Shown piece after piece: positions 40,180-49,702 of a stretch of 64,000 nucleotides of DNA. The position numbers and the translations under genes were made by a program. Within the stretch, counting starts at the first letter, position 1. Every line of letters begins with the position of its first letter. The DNA is from Pseudomonas fluorescens (GTDB lineage Bacteria; Pseudomonadota; Gammaproteobacteria; Pseudomonadales; Pseudomonadaceae). Location: NCBI RefSeq assembly GCF_001708445.1, contig NZ_CP015637.1, positions 310,001 through 374,000 of the forward strand, written 5' to 3'. The notes beneath the pieces are model-generated. The model did not search any database and had not been told where the DNA came from. It worked only from the letters and a program-made list of their open reading frames with translations.

Positions 40180-42747
40180 ATGAGTTTGAACACGCCCGCC
40201 AGGGTGAGCAACGGGTCCCTGATACGTCGTCGATTACCGTTCATGGCGCGTGGCCTGATACTGCTGACCAGCGCTCACGCCTGGGGTGCAGGCGCTGTCG
40301 AGAATGTCGAATTCAACCCCGCCTTCTTCCCGGATGCCGTCAGAGGCCGACAGGTTGATATTTCAAAGTTCAGCCAGGGCAACGTTGTTCTGCCCGGAAG
40401 CTACCGCATCGATATTTATCTGAACGGTCAGTGGATCGGGCGGGAAACCCTGTCATTCGTTGCGGTGCAAGGCCGAGACTCTGCACAAATGTGCCTGGAG
40501 CGCGAAGCGCTTCTGCGGTTTGGAATCCAGGTGGATGCGCCGCACAATCAACCCACCGAACCCGCTCAAGCACCGCGTCGTACCTTTGCCAGCTGCGATG
40601 ATATTTCGTCCTACCTGCCGGGCAGCAGCAGCCAGTTCGACGCCGGCGAAAACCGCCTGGCGCTGCAGGTTCCGCAGATCTACCTGGCGCGCAAGGCGCG
40701 GGGCTATGTCGACCCACAACATTGGGACAGTGGGATCGACGCCGCCTTTGTACGCTACAACGCCAACACGTTTGTGACCCGTACGAATGGCCGCTCGCTC
40801 GACTCCCAGTACCTGGGGCTGAACACCGGGCTCAACCTGGGCGATTGGCACTGGCGTCATAACGCCAGCTTCAACCGCACCGACTCCACTTCGAAGTACC
40901 AAAGCAGTGCCACCTATGTGCAGCGGGAACTGAGCCCGCTCCAGTCACAGTTGATGATGGGAGAAACCTACACGCCAGGCGATCTGTTCGACAGTGTGCG
41001 CCTGCGGGGGATCAGCCTGTTCAGCGATGATCGGATGCTGCCGGACTCCCAGACAGGTTTTGCGCCGGTCGTGCGCGGCATCGCCGAGACCAATGCGCGG
41101 GTCACGGTGCGCCAGCGCGGCGTGTTGCTGGATGAAGTTTCCGTCGCCCCTGGCCCCTTCGTGCTCAACGACCTGTTTCCCACCGGCTATGGTGGCGATC
41201 TGACCGTTACGATCACCGAGGCCGATGGTCGTCAACGCGAGTTCATCGTTCCGTTCGCCGCCAACGCCAACCTGCTGCGTACGGGCTATCACCGTTACGC
41301 ACTGAGTGTCGGCCAGTTGGATGAAATTGGCCTGCGCCACCCACCCAAGCTGATGCAAGCCACTTACCAACATGGCCTCAGCAACCTGCTGACCGGCTAT
41401 ACCGGCGCGGTGCTGGGCGAAGACTACCGGTCCCATTTGTTGGGTACAGCGTTCAATACCCCGTTTGGCGCGCTGTCCATTGACCTGACCCATTCGAATG
41501 CAACGTTGCCGGGCCACGGGTCCCGTGACGGACGAAGCGTGCAGTTGCGCTACAGCAAGAACTTCACCGAGACCGGCACCCACTTTGCCCTCGGCGCCTA
41601 TCGCTACTCCACCGAAGGTTTCCTGAGCGCTGCCGATGCCGCCCGGGTTCGCGACCTGGCCATAGACGGAGGCAACCTGGAGCACGTATCGCGTTTGCGC
41701 GACAGGATGGACATCAGCCTCAATCAAAGCCTGGGCAACGGATCGATATACCTTACCGGCTCGTCGCAGAACTATTGGAACCGCAAAAGCGGCAACTTGA
41801 CGTTCACCACGGGGTACACGGGCAGTTGGAAGGGCCTGCACTACACCGTCAGCGCCCAGCGCACCAAGGACTTACTCAGTGAGCGGATCGACCAGCAATT
41901 GGAGCTGACCCTGAGCCTGCCCTTGGGCAGCCGCGCACGCACACCGACCTTGACCACCACCGCGTATCGCGGCAACCAAGGCGACGGCGAGCGGTTGAGC
42001 CTGGGCGGCACTCTGGGTGAGCGCAACGAGTTCACCTACGGGATAGGGGCCAGCCGGGTACAGGGTGCCAGTACGGCGACGAGCGCTGACGCGAAGTACC
42101 AGACCAGCCAGGGGGTGGTGTCCGCCGGTTTCGGGCAGGGCAACACCTACCGCGCGATGTCGCTCGGCATGACCGGCGGTATCGTTGCCCATGCAGAGGG
42201 CGTGACTTTCGCTCCGGAGCTGGGCGACACCATCGGTGTCGTCCAGGCGCCTGATGCCCAGGGTGCGCGGATCAATGGCAACCACAGCGCCCAGGTCGGC
42301 CGGAGCGGCTTTGCCGTGGTGCCCCACCTCACGCCGTATCGACAGAACGCGGTGGAACTCGACCCCAAAGACCTATCGGTGGATGTGGAACTCAAGACCG
42401 CTGCGCAAAACGTCGCACCGCGTGCCGGTTCAGTGGTGAAGCTGCAGTTCGCTACCGTCAGCGGTCAAGCCATCTTGATCACGGCACTGCGCGACGATGC
42501 CAGCCCACTGCCGTTCGGTTCGGACGTATTCGATGAAGACGGCGCCAGCGTCGGCATTGTCGGCCAGGGCGGTAAAGCCTTTGTGCGAGTGGCGCGTGCG
42601 CAGGGGCGGTTAACCGTCAAATGGGGGGGCGATACCGAGGACTCTTGCCGGCTGCAATACCGCCTGGGCACAGGGCCGAAGGCGAATGGCTCAGCGCGTT
42701 TGCGCCATCTGGACGCAGGCACTTGCAAAACCCATACGAGCGGTTGA
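40180..42747 (+). CDS. Outer-membrane fimbrial usher (FimD/PapC family)
   Basis: 855 aa from ATG 40180 (MSLNTPARVSNG); ATG 40171 is an alternative, with less room for the GAGA ribosome site. Order: signal peptide, N-terminal periplasmic domain (VEFNPAFFPDAVRGRQVDISKF ... PGSYRIDIYLNGQWIG), 24-strand barrel with plug (FAPVVRGIAETNARVTVRQRG, FVLNDLFPTGYGGDLTVTI), and C-terminal domains (LPFGSDVFDEDGASVGIVGQGG) with a Cys pair near the end. Exports and assembles the pilins delivered by the two chaperones. Confidence 0.94.
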   Translation: MSLNTPARVSNGSLIRRRLPFMARGLILLTSAHAWGAGAVENVEFNPAFFPDAVRGRQVDISKFSQGNVVLPGSYRIDIYLNGQWIGRETLSFVAVQGRDSAQMCLEREALLRFGIQVDAPHNQPTEPAQAPRRTFASCDDISSYLPGSSSQFDAGENRLALQVPQIYLARKARGYVDPQHWDSGIDAAFVRYNANTFVTRTNGRSLDSQYLGLNTGLNLGDWHWRHNASFNRTDSTSKYQSSATYVQRELSPLQSQLMMGETYTPGDLFDSVRLRGISLFSDDRMLPDSQTGFAPVVRGIAETNARVTVRQRGVLLDEVSVAPGPFVLNDLFPTGYGGDLTVTITEADGRQREFIVPFAANANLLRTGYHRYALSVGQLDEIGLRHPPKLMQATYQHGLSNLLTGYTGAVLGEDYRSHLLGTAFNTPFGALSIDLTHSNATLPGHGSRDGRSVQLRYSKNFTETGTHFALGAYRYSTEGFLSAADAARVRDLAIDGGNLEHVSRLRDRMDISLNQSLGNGSIYLTGSSQNYWNRKSGNLTFTTGYTGSWKGLHYTVSAQRTKDLLSERIDQQLELTLSLPLGSRARTPTLTTTAYRGNQGDGERLSLGGTLGERNEFTYGIGASRVQGASTATSADAKYQTSQGVVSAGFGQGNTYRAMSLGMTGGIVAHAEGVTFAPELGDTIGVVQAPDAQGARINGNHSAQVGRSGFAVVPHLTPYRQNAVELDPKDLSVDVELKTAAQNVAPRAGSVVKLQFATVSGQAILITALRDDASPLPFGSDVFDEDGASVGIVGQGGKAFVRVARAQGRLTVKWGGDTEDSCRLQYRLGTGPKANGSARLRHLDAGTCKTHTSG

Positions 42748-42803
42748 TTGGGCGCAAGCCTGCATGTTGCCGCAGCCCCTCTATTTCTCCTAGCGGACTG
42801 AAG

Positions 42804-43739
42804 ATGAAACATTCCACCAAACTCGTTTCGACCCTCGCGACCCTTGCGCTGCCAATCGCCGCGCAAGCGGCATGCACCCGGTATCCCGATGCAACGCTGA
42901 CGCTGAACATGCCGACGACTATCACCGTACCGGACAACCTGCCTGTCGGGAGTGTCATCACCCGCCAGACATTCAGCGGTACGTCAGAAGCCTTTTTTGC
43001 CGATTGCGGGCCGACCCTGAGAACAATCATCGGCCGATACCCACGCCAAACAGACCCGGCAACAGGCGCTTATCAAACCGAGGCGCCGGGGGTTGGGCTG
43101 CACGTCAGATTGAAATGGGCCGATGGAGGCCCCGCAACCTTTGGGTTACATAGCCAAACAGGCGCGATACCCCCTGGGCGGGTTCCCAGCTTCATCGCCG
43201 CAGAGGCCTTGTTCTACAAAACCGGTCCTGTCACAGACGGAACAGTGCCTGGCGGGTTCCTCTGGTCGGACAGATGGGGCAGCGTTCCAGACAAATTCAC
43301 CCTGATGCTGGGCAACTCGGTTCGCTTTATCAGGCCCGCGGCCACCTGCGACCTGGCAGCCGGCGACGTAAACCGCACGATTACACTTCCCGCCATCAAG
43401 GTCAGCGATTTGGACAAGGCCGTCCATGCGGGCGCACACAACTTTGAACTGATCGCCAACTGCAGCAATGCCGCCAACGTCACCTTCCGCTTCAGCGGCA
43501 CGCCCGCATCGGGGAACAACGCGCTCTTCGCCAATACAGGCACGGCCAAGGGCGTCGCATTGTGGCTGTACTCACGCATCAATGGCGTGCCCCAGAACAT
43601 CAGCATCAATGGCGAGCGCACGCTGGCGGTTTCCGGCAACCGTGCAGTTTTGCCGCTCGGTGCCGCTTATCACAAAAACGGTACGGTGAGCCAAGGCACG
43701 CTGGTGAGTACCGCCACCGTCAACATTACCTACAACTGA
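42804..43739 (+). CDS. Two-domain fimbrial tip adhesin
   Basis: 311 aa, started at ATG 42804 behind a GGACTGAAG site. The longer frame would run inside the usher gene. Signal peptide to AAQA, then an N-terminal domain of about 165 residues (CTRYPDATLTLNMPTTITV...) that I read as receptor-binding, as in FimH-type adhesins. The C-terminal pilin domain (about 180-311, ATCDLAAGDVNRTITLPAIKVSDLDK ... TATVNITYN) closely resembles the next gene's product. Ligand unknown. Confidence 0.85.
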   Translation: MKHSTKLVSTLATLALPIAAQAACTRYPDATLTLNMPTTITVPDNLPVGSVITRQTFSGTSEAFFADCGPTLRTIIGRYPRQTDPATGAYQTEAPGVGLHVRLKWADGGPATFGLHSQTGAIPPGRVPSFIAAEALFYKTGPVTDGTVPGGFLWSDRWGSVPDKFTLMLGNSVRFIRPAATCDLAAGDVNRTITLPAIKVSDLDKAVHAGAHNFELIANCSNAANVTFRFSGTPASGNNALFANTGTAKGVALWLYSRINGVPQNISINGERTLAVSGNRAVLPLGAAYHKNGTVSQGTLVSTATVNITYN

Positions 43740-43757
43740 AACCCTGAGAACGACCCG

Positions 43758-44282
43758 ATGAAGATCCCACCCCTGCCCCTGCTGCTGGTTATTACGGCGA
43801 GCCTTGTCCACATCACGGCCCAGGCCGTAACGACAGGCACCTTGCGTTTTACCGGCCAGGTCAACGCCGGCACCTGTAACCTGGCGGCCGGCGATGTGAA
43901 CCGCACCATTACGCTGCCAACCGTCAAGATTTCAGACTTCGACAAGAGTGCTTCGGCAGGCTCGCACGACTTCGAAATATCCGCCGACTGCGAATCGGAC
44001 ATCCGCAACGTGGTTTTCCTGTTCGCCGGCACCCCATCCACCGGGAACGCTGCACTGTTTGCCAATACCGGAACGTCGGCCGGCACGGCTCTTTGGCTGG
44101 CACATCGTGCGACCTCTGTTGATGCCATCCCTGCCAACGGCACCGCCGCTCAGCGCAGCCGGACGATTGCGACAAGCAACAAAAAAGCCGTCATACCGCT
44201 CAACGCGGCCTACTATAAAATCGGTGCGATCACCCAGGGAACCCTGGCCAGCGCGGTGACCGTATCGATCACGTACAACTGA
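43758..44282 (+). CDS. Minor fimbrial subunit (probable tip adaptor)
   Basis: 174 aa. Signal peptide MKIPPLPLLLVITASLVHITAQA, then a single pilin domain with its own donor strand (TTGTLRFTGQVNAGTCNL). The Cys pair is in GTCNLAAGD and SADCESD, with a C-terminal VTVSITYN. From CNLAAGDVNRTITLP onward it parallels the adhesin's pilin domain, pointing to gene duplication. Last gene of the operon; a terminator follows. Confidence 0.88.
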   Translation: MKIPPLPLLLVITASLVHITAQAVTTGTLRFTGQVNAGTCNLAAGDVNRTITLPTVKISDFDKSASAGSHDFEISADCESDIRNVVFLFAGTPSTGNAALFANTGTSAGTALWLAHRATSVDAIPANGTAAQRSRTIATSNKKAVIPLNAAYYKIGAITQGTLASAVTVSITYN

Positions 44283-44313
44283 TGGCGACTTAAGCGGCTG
44301 CGCCCTGGGCAAA

Positions 44314-44347
44314 AAAAATGCCTGACCTTTGCGGGTCAGGCATTTTT
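44314..44347. terminator. Bidirectional terminator between fimbrial operon and phaF
   Basis: A perfect 13-bp inverted repeat (AAAATGCCTGACC / GGTCAGGCATTTT) with a 6-nt loop. T-runs follow on both strands; A8 on the plus strand becomes T8 for the minus strand. It ends the fimbrial operon (plus) and phaI-phaF (minus). Confidence 0.92.
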
Positions 44348-44362
44348 ATGTCCCGGAAGAAA

Positions 44363-45310
44363 TCAGGACTGACTGGATGGCGTCGGGGTAACCGGCGCTG
44401 CAGTCGGAGCCACAGCTGCGGGCGTCGGTGCGGACACCGAGTTGGCCGTGGAAGCAGTGGATGCAGGTGCACTGGCAGGTTTGGCCGCTACAGCTGGCTT
44501 GGGCGCCGCTGGTTTTTTAGCCGCAGCTGGCTTCTTCACGACGGCCGGTTTGGCCGCTGGCTTGGCTGCAGGTTTTGCAGTGGCTGCCTTGGCAACGGGT
44601 TTGGCGGCTACGGTTTTAGCTGCTGGCTTGGCGGCGGGTTTAGCAGCTGCCTTGGCTGCAGGTTTAGCTGCTGGCTTGGCAGCCACTTTTGCGGCCACTG
44701 GTTTAGCGGCAGGCTTGGCGGCCGGTTTGGCCGCTGCGGTTTTTGCCGCTGGCTTGGCTGCTGGCTTGGCGGCAGCTTTGGCTGGAGCCTTGGCAGCCGG
44801 CTTGGCGGCAGCTTTTACCAGAGGCTTGGCAGCGGCTTTCGCGGCGGGCTTGGCAGCAGCGATTTTAGCGGCAGGCTTGGCTGCCGGTTTGGCGGCTGCG
44901 GTTTTCACCGGAGTCACTTTGGCGCCGGTGAGCTTTTCGATCTGCTTGGTCAGGGTATCGACCTTGCTATGCAACGCCTTCAATTCCGCTTTGCTTGGCA
45001 CCCCAAGCCGCGAAATAGCACTGTGGAGGCGTTTATCGAACGTCTCTTCCAACTTGCCCCAAGTGTCAGAAATGCTCGACTTGGCGGAGCCGGCAGTTGC
45101 CTTCGCCGCTTCAACTTTTTTACCCACCGTGCTCTTGGTCAACTTCTCGGCTTTCTCGCCGTCTTTAACCAGCGTCTCGAAGAGTTTGCTGCCGTCACTG
45201 TCGATCTTCGAGTAAACGCCTAAACCAGCGAGCCAGATTTTGCGGGAATATTCTTCAACTTTCCCGACCCACGAGCTGCCTTCTTTCTGAGTAGTCTTTT
45301 TAACAGCCAT
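44363..45310 (-). CDS. phaF: Phasin PhaF with histone H1-like Ala-Lys-Pro tail
   Basis: 315 aa. The N-terminal phasin domain (about 1-130; EEYSRKIWLAGLGVYSKIDSDG, then a leucine-patterned coiled coil near SKAELKALHSKVDTLTKQIEKL) coats PHA granules. From about residue 140 to 260 the chain is built of AAAKPAAKP-type repeats, as in histone H1-like proteins. It then ends in an Ala/Pro/Ser/Thr tail. In P. putida PhaF binds DNA and partitions granules at division. Twelve bases after phaI. Confidence 0.96.
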   Translation of the reverse strand: MAVKKTTQKEGSSWVGKVEEYSRKIWLAGLGVYSKIDSDGSKLFETLVKDGEKAEKLTKSTVGKKVEAAKATAGSAKSSISDTWGKLEETFDKRLHSAISRLGVPSKAELKALHSKVDTLTKQIEKLTGAKVTPVKTAAAKPAAKPAAKIAAAKPAAKAAAKPLVKAAAKPAAKAPAKAAAKPAAKPAAKTAAAKPAAKPAAKPVAAKVAAKPAAKPAAKAAAKPAAKPAAKTVAAKPVAKAATAKPAAKPAAKPAVVKKPAAAKKPAAPKPAVAAKPASAPASTASTANSVSAPTPAAVAPTAAPVTPTPSSQS

Positions 45311-45322
45311 CCCGATGTCTCC

Positions 45323-45745
45323 TTAGTGTTTACGCGCGACACGTTCGAGCAATGCCGTCAGCTCTTCGAGCTTAGCAGAGAGTGTCTCCACGTCATGTTT
45401 AGTCGCAATGCCGATTCGATTCAAGGCACTTGCAACACGAGTATCAAAAGCTTTTTCAACTTTATCCAGCTGAACTTCAACCAGGCCTTTGACGCTGGAG
45501 ACATTACTCTTTACTTGGTCAATCTGACTATTGGCAGCATCAAGTTGTTCAACTACAACTTTTTTGCCTTTACTTTCAACATGTTGGCCAGTTTTAACCA
45601 GCTCTTTGAAGTACTCGCCGCCCTCGCTTCCGACCTTGGCGTAGGCCCCAAGACCTGCCAGCCAGATCTTGCGGGCGTAGCTTTTAACGTCACTCAGGGC
45701 AGTGGTCTGAGCGTCGATTTTTTTCTTCAGGATAACTTTGGCCAT
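45323..45745 (-). CDS. phaI: Phasin PhaI
   Basis: 140 aa, started at ATG 45743-45745 (MAKVILKKKIDAQ). The single phasin domain aligns with PhaF's N-terminus (SYARKIWLAGLGAYAKVGSEGGEYF). A predicted C-terminal leucine-rich coil (VETLSAKLEELTALLERV) is the usual oligomerisation segment. First gene of phaI-phaF. Confidence 0.95.
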   Translation of the reverse strand: MAKVILKKKIDAQTTALSDVKSYARKIWLAGLGAYAKVGSEGGEYFKELVKTGQHVESKGKKVVVEQLDAANSQIDQVKSNVSSVKGLVEVQLDKVEKAFDTRVASALNRIGIATKHDVETLSAKLEELTALLERVARKH

Positions 45746-45818
45746 GGTGCACCTCACGCAGAATAGGGTGGAGGAACGGCCCACAGGAGTTGAGGGCTTG
45801 GGCACAAAGTAGGTTGAA

Positions 45819-45845
45819 AAATTAGAATCGGCACCCTAAGAGCAA
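45819..45845 (-). promoter_or_regulatory. Candidate PhaD operator upstream of phaI
   Basis: On the minus strand TTGCTCTTAGGGTGCCGATT is followed by CTAATTT, giving TTAG-N10-CTAA with the same spacing and the same flanks as the element upstream of phaC1. It lies about 75-100 bp ahead of the phaI start. The match is direct; the PhaD assignment is inferred. Confidence 0.5.
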
Positions 45846-45850
45846 TCGGA

Positions 45851-46126
45851 TCAGGCCAGGGCTTTATCCAGGGCTTTCTCGATTTCGGACTTGATGGTGC
45901 CACTCATGGCCGACATCAACAGGCCCAGTTCCACATCAATACGCAGCGAATCATCCGCCACCCACACCGTGCCTTTAACCCCCGAACGCTTGAGGTTCAA
46001 GGTGTCGCCAGACCACGACGGCTCCAGGCCATATTGCTCCTGGAGTTTGCTCGCCAACTTTTCGGCCTTGGCGCGTGCGCCTTCTTTACCCAGGGAATGT
46101 GCACGCTCAACGGTAATACGGGCCAT
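45851..46126 (-). CDS. Small PHA-granule-region protein
   Basis: 91 aa (MARITVERAHSLGKEGARAKAEKLASKLQEQYG...). Matches the small polyhydroxyalkanoic acid system family (PHA_gran_rgn), found next to phasin genes in pseudomonads. No catalytic motif. A helical basic N-terminus is followed by a beta region (GVKGTVWVADDSLRIDVELGLL) and a C-terminal helix. Molecular role unknown. Same strand as phaI, about 105 bp upstream. Confidence 0.85.
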   Translation of the reverse strand: MARITVERAHSLGKEGARAKAEKLASKLQEQYGLEPSWSGDTLNLKRSGVKGTVWVADDSLRIDVELGLLMSAMSGTIKSEIEKALDKALA

Positions 46127-46270
46127 TGCGATGACTCCTCTTTATAACGACTGGAACACCCGCCATGCGGCAAAAGGTCTCGGTGGCCCTCTATCTTACC
46201 TTCAGCCTTGCCAAGACAAAGCAGGCCTTGGGGATTATCATGTCCCGCATTCTCTTTTGGTGACAGCGAT

Positions 46271-47041
46271 ATGACTGATCAGCGCAAAGGCAGCGATGCC
46301 GAACCCACCACTCACTTCGGTTTCAAGAACGTCCCGGAAAGCCAGAAAGCGGAAAAAGTCGCTGAGGTGTTCCACTCCGTAGCCGCCAAGTACGACCTGA
46401 TGAACGATGTGCTCTCGGGTGGCATGCACCGCCTGTGGAAACGCTTCACCATCGAGCTGTCGGGCGTGCGCACCGGCAACCGCGTGCTGGACATCGCCGG
46501 CGGCACGGGCGACCTGGCGGCCAAGTTCTCCAAGCTCGTCGGCCCGACCGGCCAGGTGGTGCTGGCAGATATCAATGGCTCGATGCTCAAGGTCGGCCGC
46601 GATCGCCTGCTCGACAAAGGCGTGGCCGGCAATATCGAATTCGTCCAGGCCGACGCTGAAAAGCTGCCGTTCCCCGACAACCATTTCGACTGTGTGACCA
46701 TCGCCTTCGGCCTGCGCAACGTGACCCACAAGGAAGACGCGATCCGCTCGATGCTGCGCGTGCTCAAGCCGGGTGGCCGCCTGCTGGTGCTGGAGTTCTC
46801 CAAGCCGACCAACGCGCTGATGTCCAAGGTCTACGACACCTACTCGTTCGCCTTCATGCCGTTGATGGGCAAGCTGATCACCAATGACGCCGAAAGCTAT
46901 CGCTACCTGGCCGAGTCGATCCGCATGCACCCCGACCAGGAAACCCTGAAGTCGATGATGGTGGAGGCCGGTTTCGACCGCGTGACGTACCACAATATGA
47001 CGTCGGGCATCGTCGCCTTGCACCGCGGCATCAAGCCCTGA
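46271..47041 (+). CDS. ubiE: Ubiquinone/menaquinone C-methyltransferase
   Basis: 256 aa, started at ATG 46271 ([18 protein letters not shown]). SAM-dependent methylation of the quinone ring. Motif [16 protein letters not shown], the family signature [19 protein letters not shown], and [17 protein letters not shown] (read as [16 protein letters not shown]). Stop overlaps ubiJ by one base (TGATG). Confidence 0.97.
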   Translation: MTDQRKGSDAEPTTHFGFKNVPESQKAEKVAEVFHSVAAKYDLMNDVLSGGMHRLWKRFTIELSGVRTGNRVLDIAGGTGDLAAKFSKLVGPTGQVVLADINGSMLKVGRDRLLDKGVAGNIEFVQADAEKLPFPDNHFDCVTIAFGLRNVTHKEDAIRSMLRVLKPGGRLLVLEFSKPTNALMSKVYDTYSFAFMPLMGKLITNDAESYRYLAESIRMHPDQETLKSMMVEAGFDRVTYHNMTSGIVALHRGIKP

Positions 47042-47664
47042 TGCTGCTCAAAGGTCTTCTCGCCAGCGTCGAACACGGCCTCAACCGTGTACTGCACCTG
47101 GACAGCACCGCCCTGGCACGGCTCGCGCACCTGAACGGCAAGATCATTGCCGTCGACTGCCGCAGCCCTGCCTTGCAGCTGTTTATCCTGCCCAGCGATG
47201 AAGGCCTGCTGCTTGCCAGCCACTGGGCTGCCGAGGCCGACTGCACCCTGCGCGCGCCGGCCTCCAGCCTGTTGCATCTGGCGCTGAGCCGTAACAAGAC
47301 CGCCATCCTGCATGGCCCGGAAGTGGAGCTGGAAGGCGATAGCGCGGTGCTGATGGACCTGGCCGCCGTGCTGCAGGACCTGGAGCTGGACTGGGAATAC
47401 GAGCTGTCACAATGGATCGGCCCAGTCGCCACCCAACTGATCAGCGGGCACCTGCGCAGCCGCGCACGCTGGTACCAGCAGGGGTTCGCCAGCCTCAACC
47501 AGAACCTCGCCGAATACCTGAGCGAAGAATCGCGCACCCTGGTCGGACAACGGGAAGCGCAAGCGCGCTTTCGCGAACTCGACAAGGCCAAAATCGACCT
47601 GGAACGCCTTGAGGCACGCTTCGAGCGCCTGAGCCGTTCCCTTGATCCAAGCGATAACGCATGA
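47041..47664 (+). CDS. ubiJ: Ubiquinone biosynthesis accessory protein UbiJ (SCP2 domain)
   Basis: 207 aa. N-terminal SCP2-like lipid-binding domain ([23 protein letters not shown] ... [15 protein letters not shown]), then a C-terminal helical coil ([20 protein letters not shown]). Known to scaffold the soluble Ubi metabolon with UbiK. Overlaps ubiE by one base and ubiB by four. Confidence 0.93.
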   Translation: MLLKGLLASVEHGLNRVLHLDSTALARLAHLNGKIIAVDCRSPALQLFILPSDEGLLLASHWAAEADCTLRAPASSLLHLALSRNKTAILHGPEVELEGDSAVLMDLAAVLQDLELDWEYELSQWIGPVATQLISGHLRSRARWYQQGFASLNQNLAEYLSEESRTLVGQREAQARFRELDKAKIDLERLEARFERLSRSLDPSDNA

Positions 47665-49265
47665 AGCTGCTCGCCGTCCGCCGTTTGTTTCGTATCCAGC
47701 GCGTCGTAATCCGCTACCGCCTCGATGACCTGCTGTTCGCCCTGCCTCTCCCCTGGTTCCTGCTGGCGGTGCGCTATGTGCTGCCGTGGCGCTGGTTCCC
47801 GCGCAAGCCGCTGGAACTGAGCCGTGGCGCGCGCCTGCGCCTGGCCCTGCAGGACCTGGGGCCGATCTTTATCAAGTTCGGGCAGATTCTCTCGACCCGC
47901 CGCGACCTGCTGCCCGAAGACATCGCCGACGAACTGATGCTGCTGCAAGACCGCGTGCCGCCGTTTGATTCGCAGCAGTCGATGAAGCTGATCGAAGAGC
48001 AGCTGGGCAAGAAAATCAGCGACGTGTTCAGCCGCTTCGACGTCGAGCCCCTGGCCTCGGCCTCGGTGGCACAAGTGCATGCCGCGCAACTCAAGACCGG
48101 CGAAGAAGTGGTGGTGAAGGTGATCCGTCCGGGCCTCAAGCCGATCATCGGCCAGGACCTGGCATGGCTGTTTATCCTCGCCCGCGCCGCTGAACGCTTT
48201 TCTGCCGATGCGCGCCTGCTGCACCCGGTGGACGTGGTCGCCGACTACGAAAAAACCATCTACGACGAGCTCGACCTGCTGCGCGAAGCGGCCAACGCCA
48301 GCCAGCTCAAGCGCAATTTCGAAGGTTCGCCGCTGCTGTATGTGCCGCAAGTCTACTGGGACTGGTGCCGCCCGAAAGTGCTGGTAATGGAGCGTATCTA
48401 CGGCGTGCAGGTCACCGACCTCGCCACCCTGGCCGACCAGCGCACCGACATGAAAATGCTGGCCGAGCGTGGCGTGGAAATTTTCTTCACCCAGGTGTTC
48501 CGCGACAGCTTCTTCCATGCCGACATGCACCCAGGCAACATCTTCGTCAGCACCGTCAACCCGTGGAGCCCGCAGTACATCGCGATCGACTGCGGCATCG
48601 TCGGCAGCCTGACCCCGGAAGACCAGGATTACCTGGCGCGCAACCTGTTCGCCTTCTTCAAGCGCGACTACCGCCGCGTGGCGCAGTTGCACATCGACTC
48701 GGGCTGGGTACCGGCAGAAACCAAGCTCAATGAATTCGAAGCGGCAATCCGTACCGTTTGCGAGCCGATCTTCGAAAAACCGTTAAAAGATATTTCCTTC
48801 GGCCAGGTGCTGATGCGCCTGTTCCAGACCGCGCGACGCTTCAATATGGAAGTGCAGCCGCAGCTTGTTCTTTTGCAGAAAACCCTGCTGAACATCGAGG
48901 GCCTGGGCCGTCAGCTGTACCCGGACCTCGACTTGTGGAACACCGCACAACCGTTCCTCGAACGCTGGATGCGCGAGCGCGTCAGCCCGAAAACCCTGCT
49001 GGGCAACCTGCAAAGCCAGGTCGAACAGCTGCCGCACTTGGCCAATATGACCCGCGACCTGCTGGAGCGCATGTCCCAGCCCCACGCCAAGGACCCGTCG
49101 CCACCGTGGCAACAGCGCAAGGATGACTGGTTCCTGCGCTTGCTGGGGGCCGCGCACCTGGTGGGCGGGGTGATGCTGGCCATCGGCGGGCCATTGAACG
49201 AGTTGGGCCACTGGCCGGCCGGGATCATGGTCGCCGTGGGTGTTTATCTGATCGTGCGTCGATAG
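47661..49265 (+). CDS. ubiB: Ubiquinone biosynthesis ATPase/kinase-like protein UbiB
   Basis: 534 aa. ADCK/ABC1 atypical kinase. KxGQ motif in [17 protein letters not shown]; the Ala-rich nucleotide loop [22 protein letters not shown]; catalytic HADMHPGNI and IDCGIVG. Two C-terminal membrane helices ([17 protein letters not shown] and [15 protein letters not shown]). Probably extracts or presents ubiquinone intermediates from the membrane. Confidence 0.97.
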   Translation: MKLLAVRRLFRIQRVVIRYRLDDLLFALPLPWFLLAVRYVLPWRWFPRKPLELSRGARLRLALQDLGPIFIKFGQILSTRRDLLPEDIADELMLLQDRVPPFDSQQSMKLIEEQLGKKISDVFSRFDVEPLASASVAQVHAAQLKTGEEVVVKVIRPGLKPIIGQDLAWLFILARAAERFSADARLLHPVDVVADYEKTIYDELDLLREAANASQLKRNFEGSPLLYVPQVYWDWCRPKVLVMERIYGVQVTDLATLADQRTDMKMLAERGVEIFFTQVFRDSFFHADMHPGNIFVSTVNPWSPQYIAIDCGIVGSLTPEDQDYLARNLFAFFKRDYRRVAQLHIDSGWVPAETKLNEFEAAIRTVCEPIFEKPLKDISFGQVLMRLFQTARRFNMEVQPQLVLLQKTLLNIEGLGRQLYPDLDLWNTAQPFLERWMRERVSPKTLLGNLQSQVEQLPHLANMTRDLLERMSQPHAKDPSPPWQQRKDDWFLRLLGAAHLVGGVMLAIGGPLNELGHWPAGIMVAVGVYLIVRR

Positions 49266-49307
49266 CCGATCCGGTTATACACTGTCGCAAATTGCCGGAG
49301 CCGAACG

Positions 49308-49700
49308 ATGAAAGACTGGCTGGACGAGATCAAGTGGGACAGTGACGGCCTGGTGCCGGCCATTGCCCAGGACTACAAGACCGGGCGCGTGCTGATGATG
49401 GCCTGGATGAACCGCGAGGCCCTGAGCCTCACTGCCGCCGAGCAGCGCGCCATTTACTGGTCACGTTCGCGTGGCAAACTGTGGCGTAAGGGCGAAGAGT
49501 CCGGGCACGTGCAGACCCTGCACGAGATACGCCTCGACTGCGACGCCGACGTGGTGATCCTGATGGTCGAGCAGATCGGCGGCATTGCCTGCCACACCGG
49601 CCGCCACAGCTGCTTCTATCGCGTGTTCGAGAACGGCGAATGGAAGGTGGTGGAACCGGTACTCAAAGACCCGCACGCCATTTATTCGGCAGGACACTGA
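49308..49700 (+). CDS. hisI: Phosphoribosyl-AMP cyclohydrolase
   Basis: 130 aa. Third step of histidine synthesis. [30 protein letters not shown], metal ligands in DCDADV, and [11 protein letters not shown] are characteristic. Monofunctional, with HisE encoded separately two bases later. Confidence 0.97.
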   Translation: MKDWLDEIKWDSDGLVPAIAQDYKTGRVLMMAWMNREALSLTAAEQRAIYWSRSRGKLWRKGEESGHVQTLHEIRLDCDADVVILMVEQIGGIACHTGRHSCFYRVFENGEWKVVEPVLKDPHAIYSAGH

Positions 49701-49702
49701 AC

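Noticed and set aside
36772..44350. The fimbrial island as a transposon or prophage remnant
   Set aside because: No transposase, integrase, tRNA target or terminal repeats are visible at either boundary.
44318..45223. Gly/Ser/Arg-rich 301-codon plus-strand frame
   Set aside because: Antisense of the repetitive phaF tail; phaF is a well-supported gene on the minus strand.
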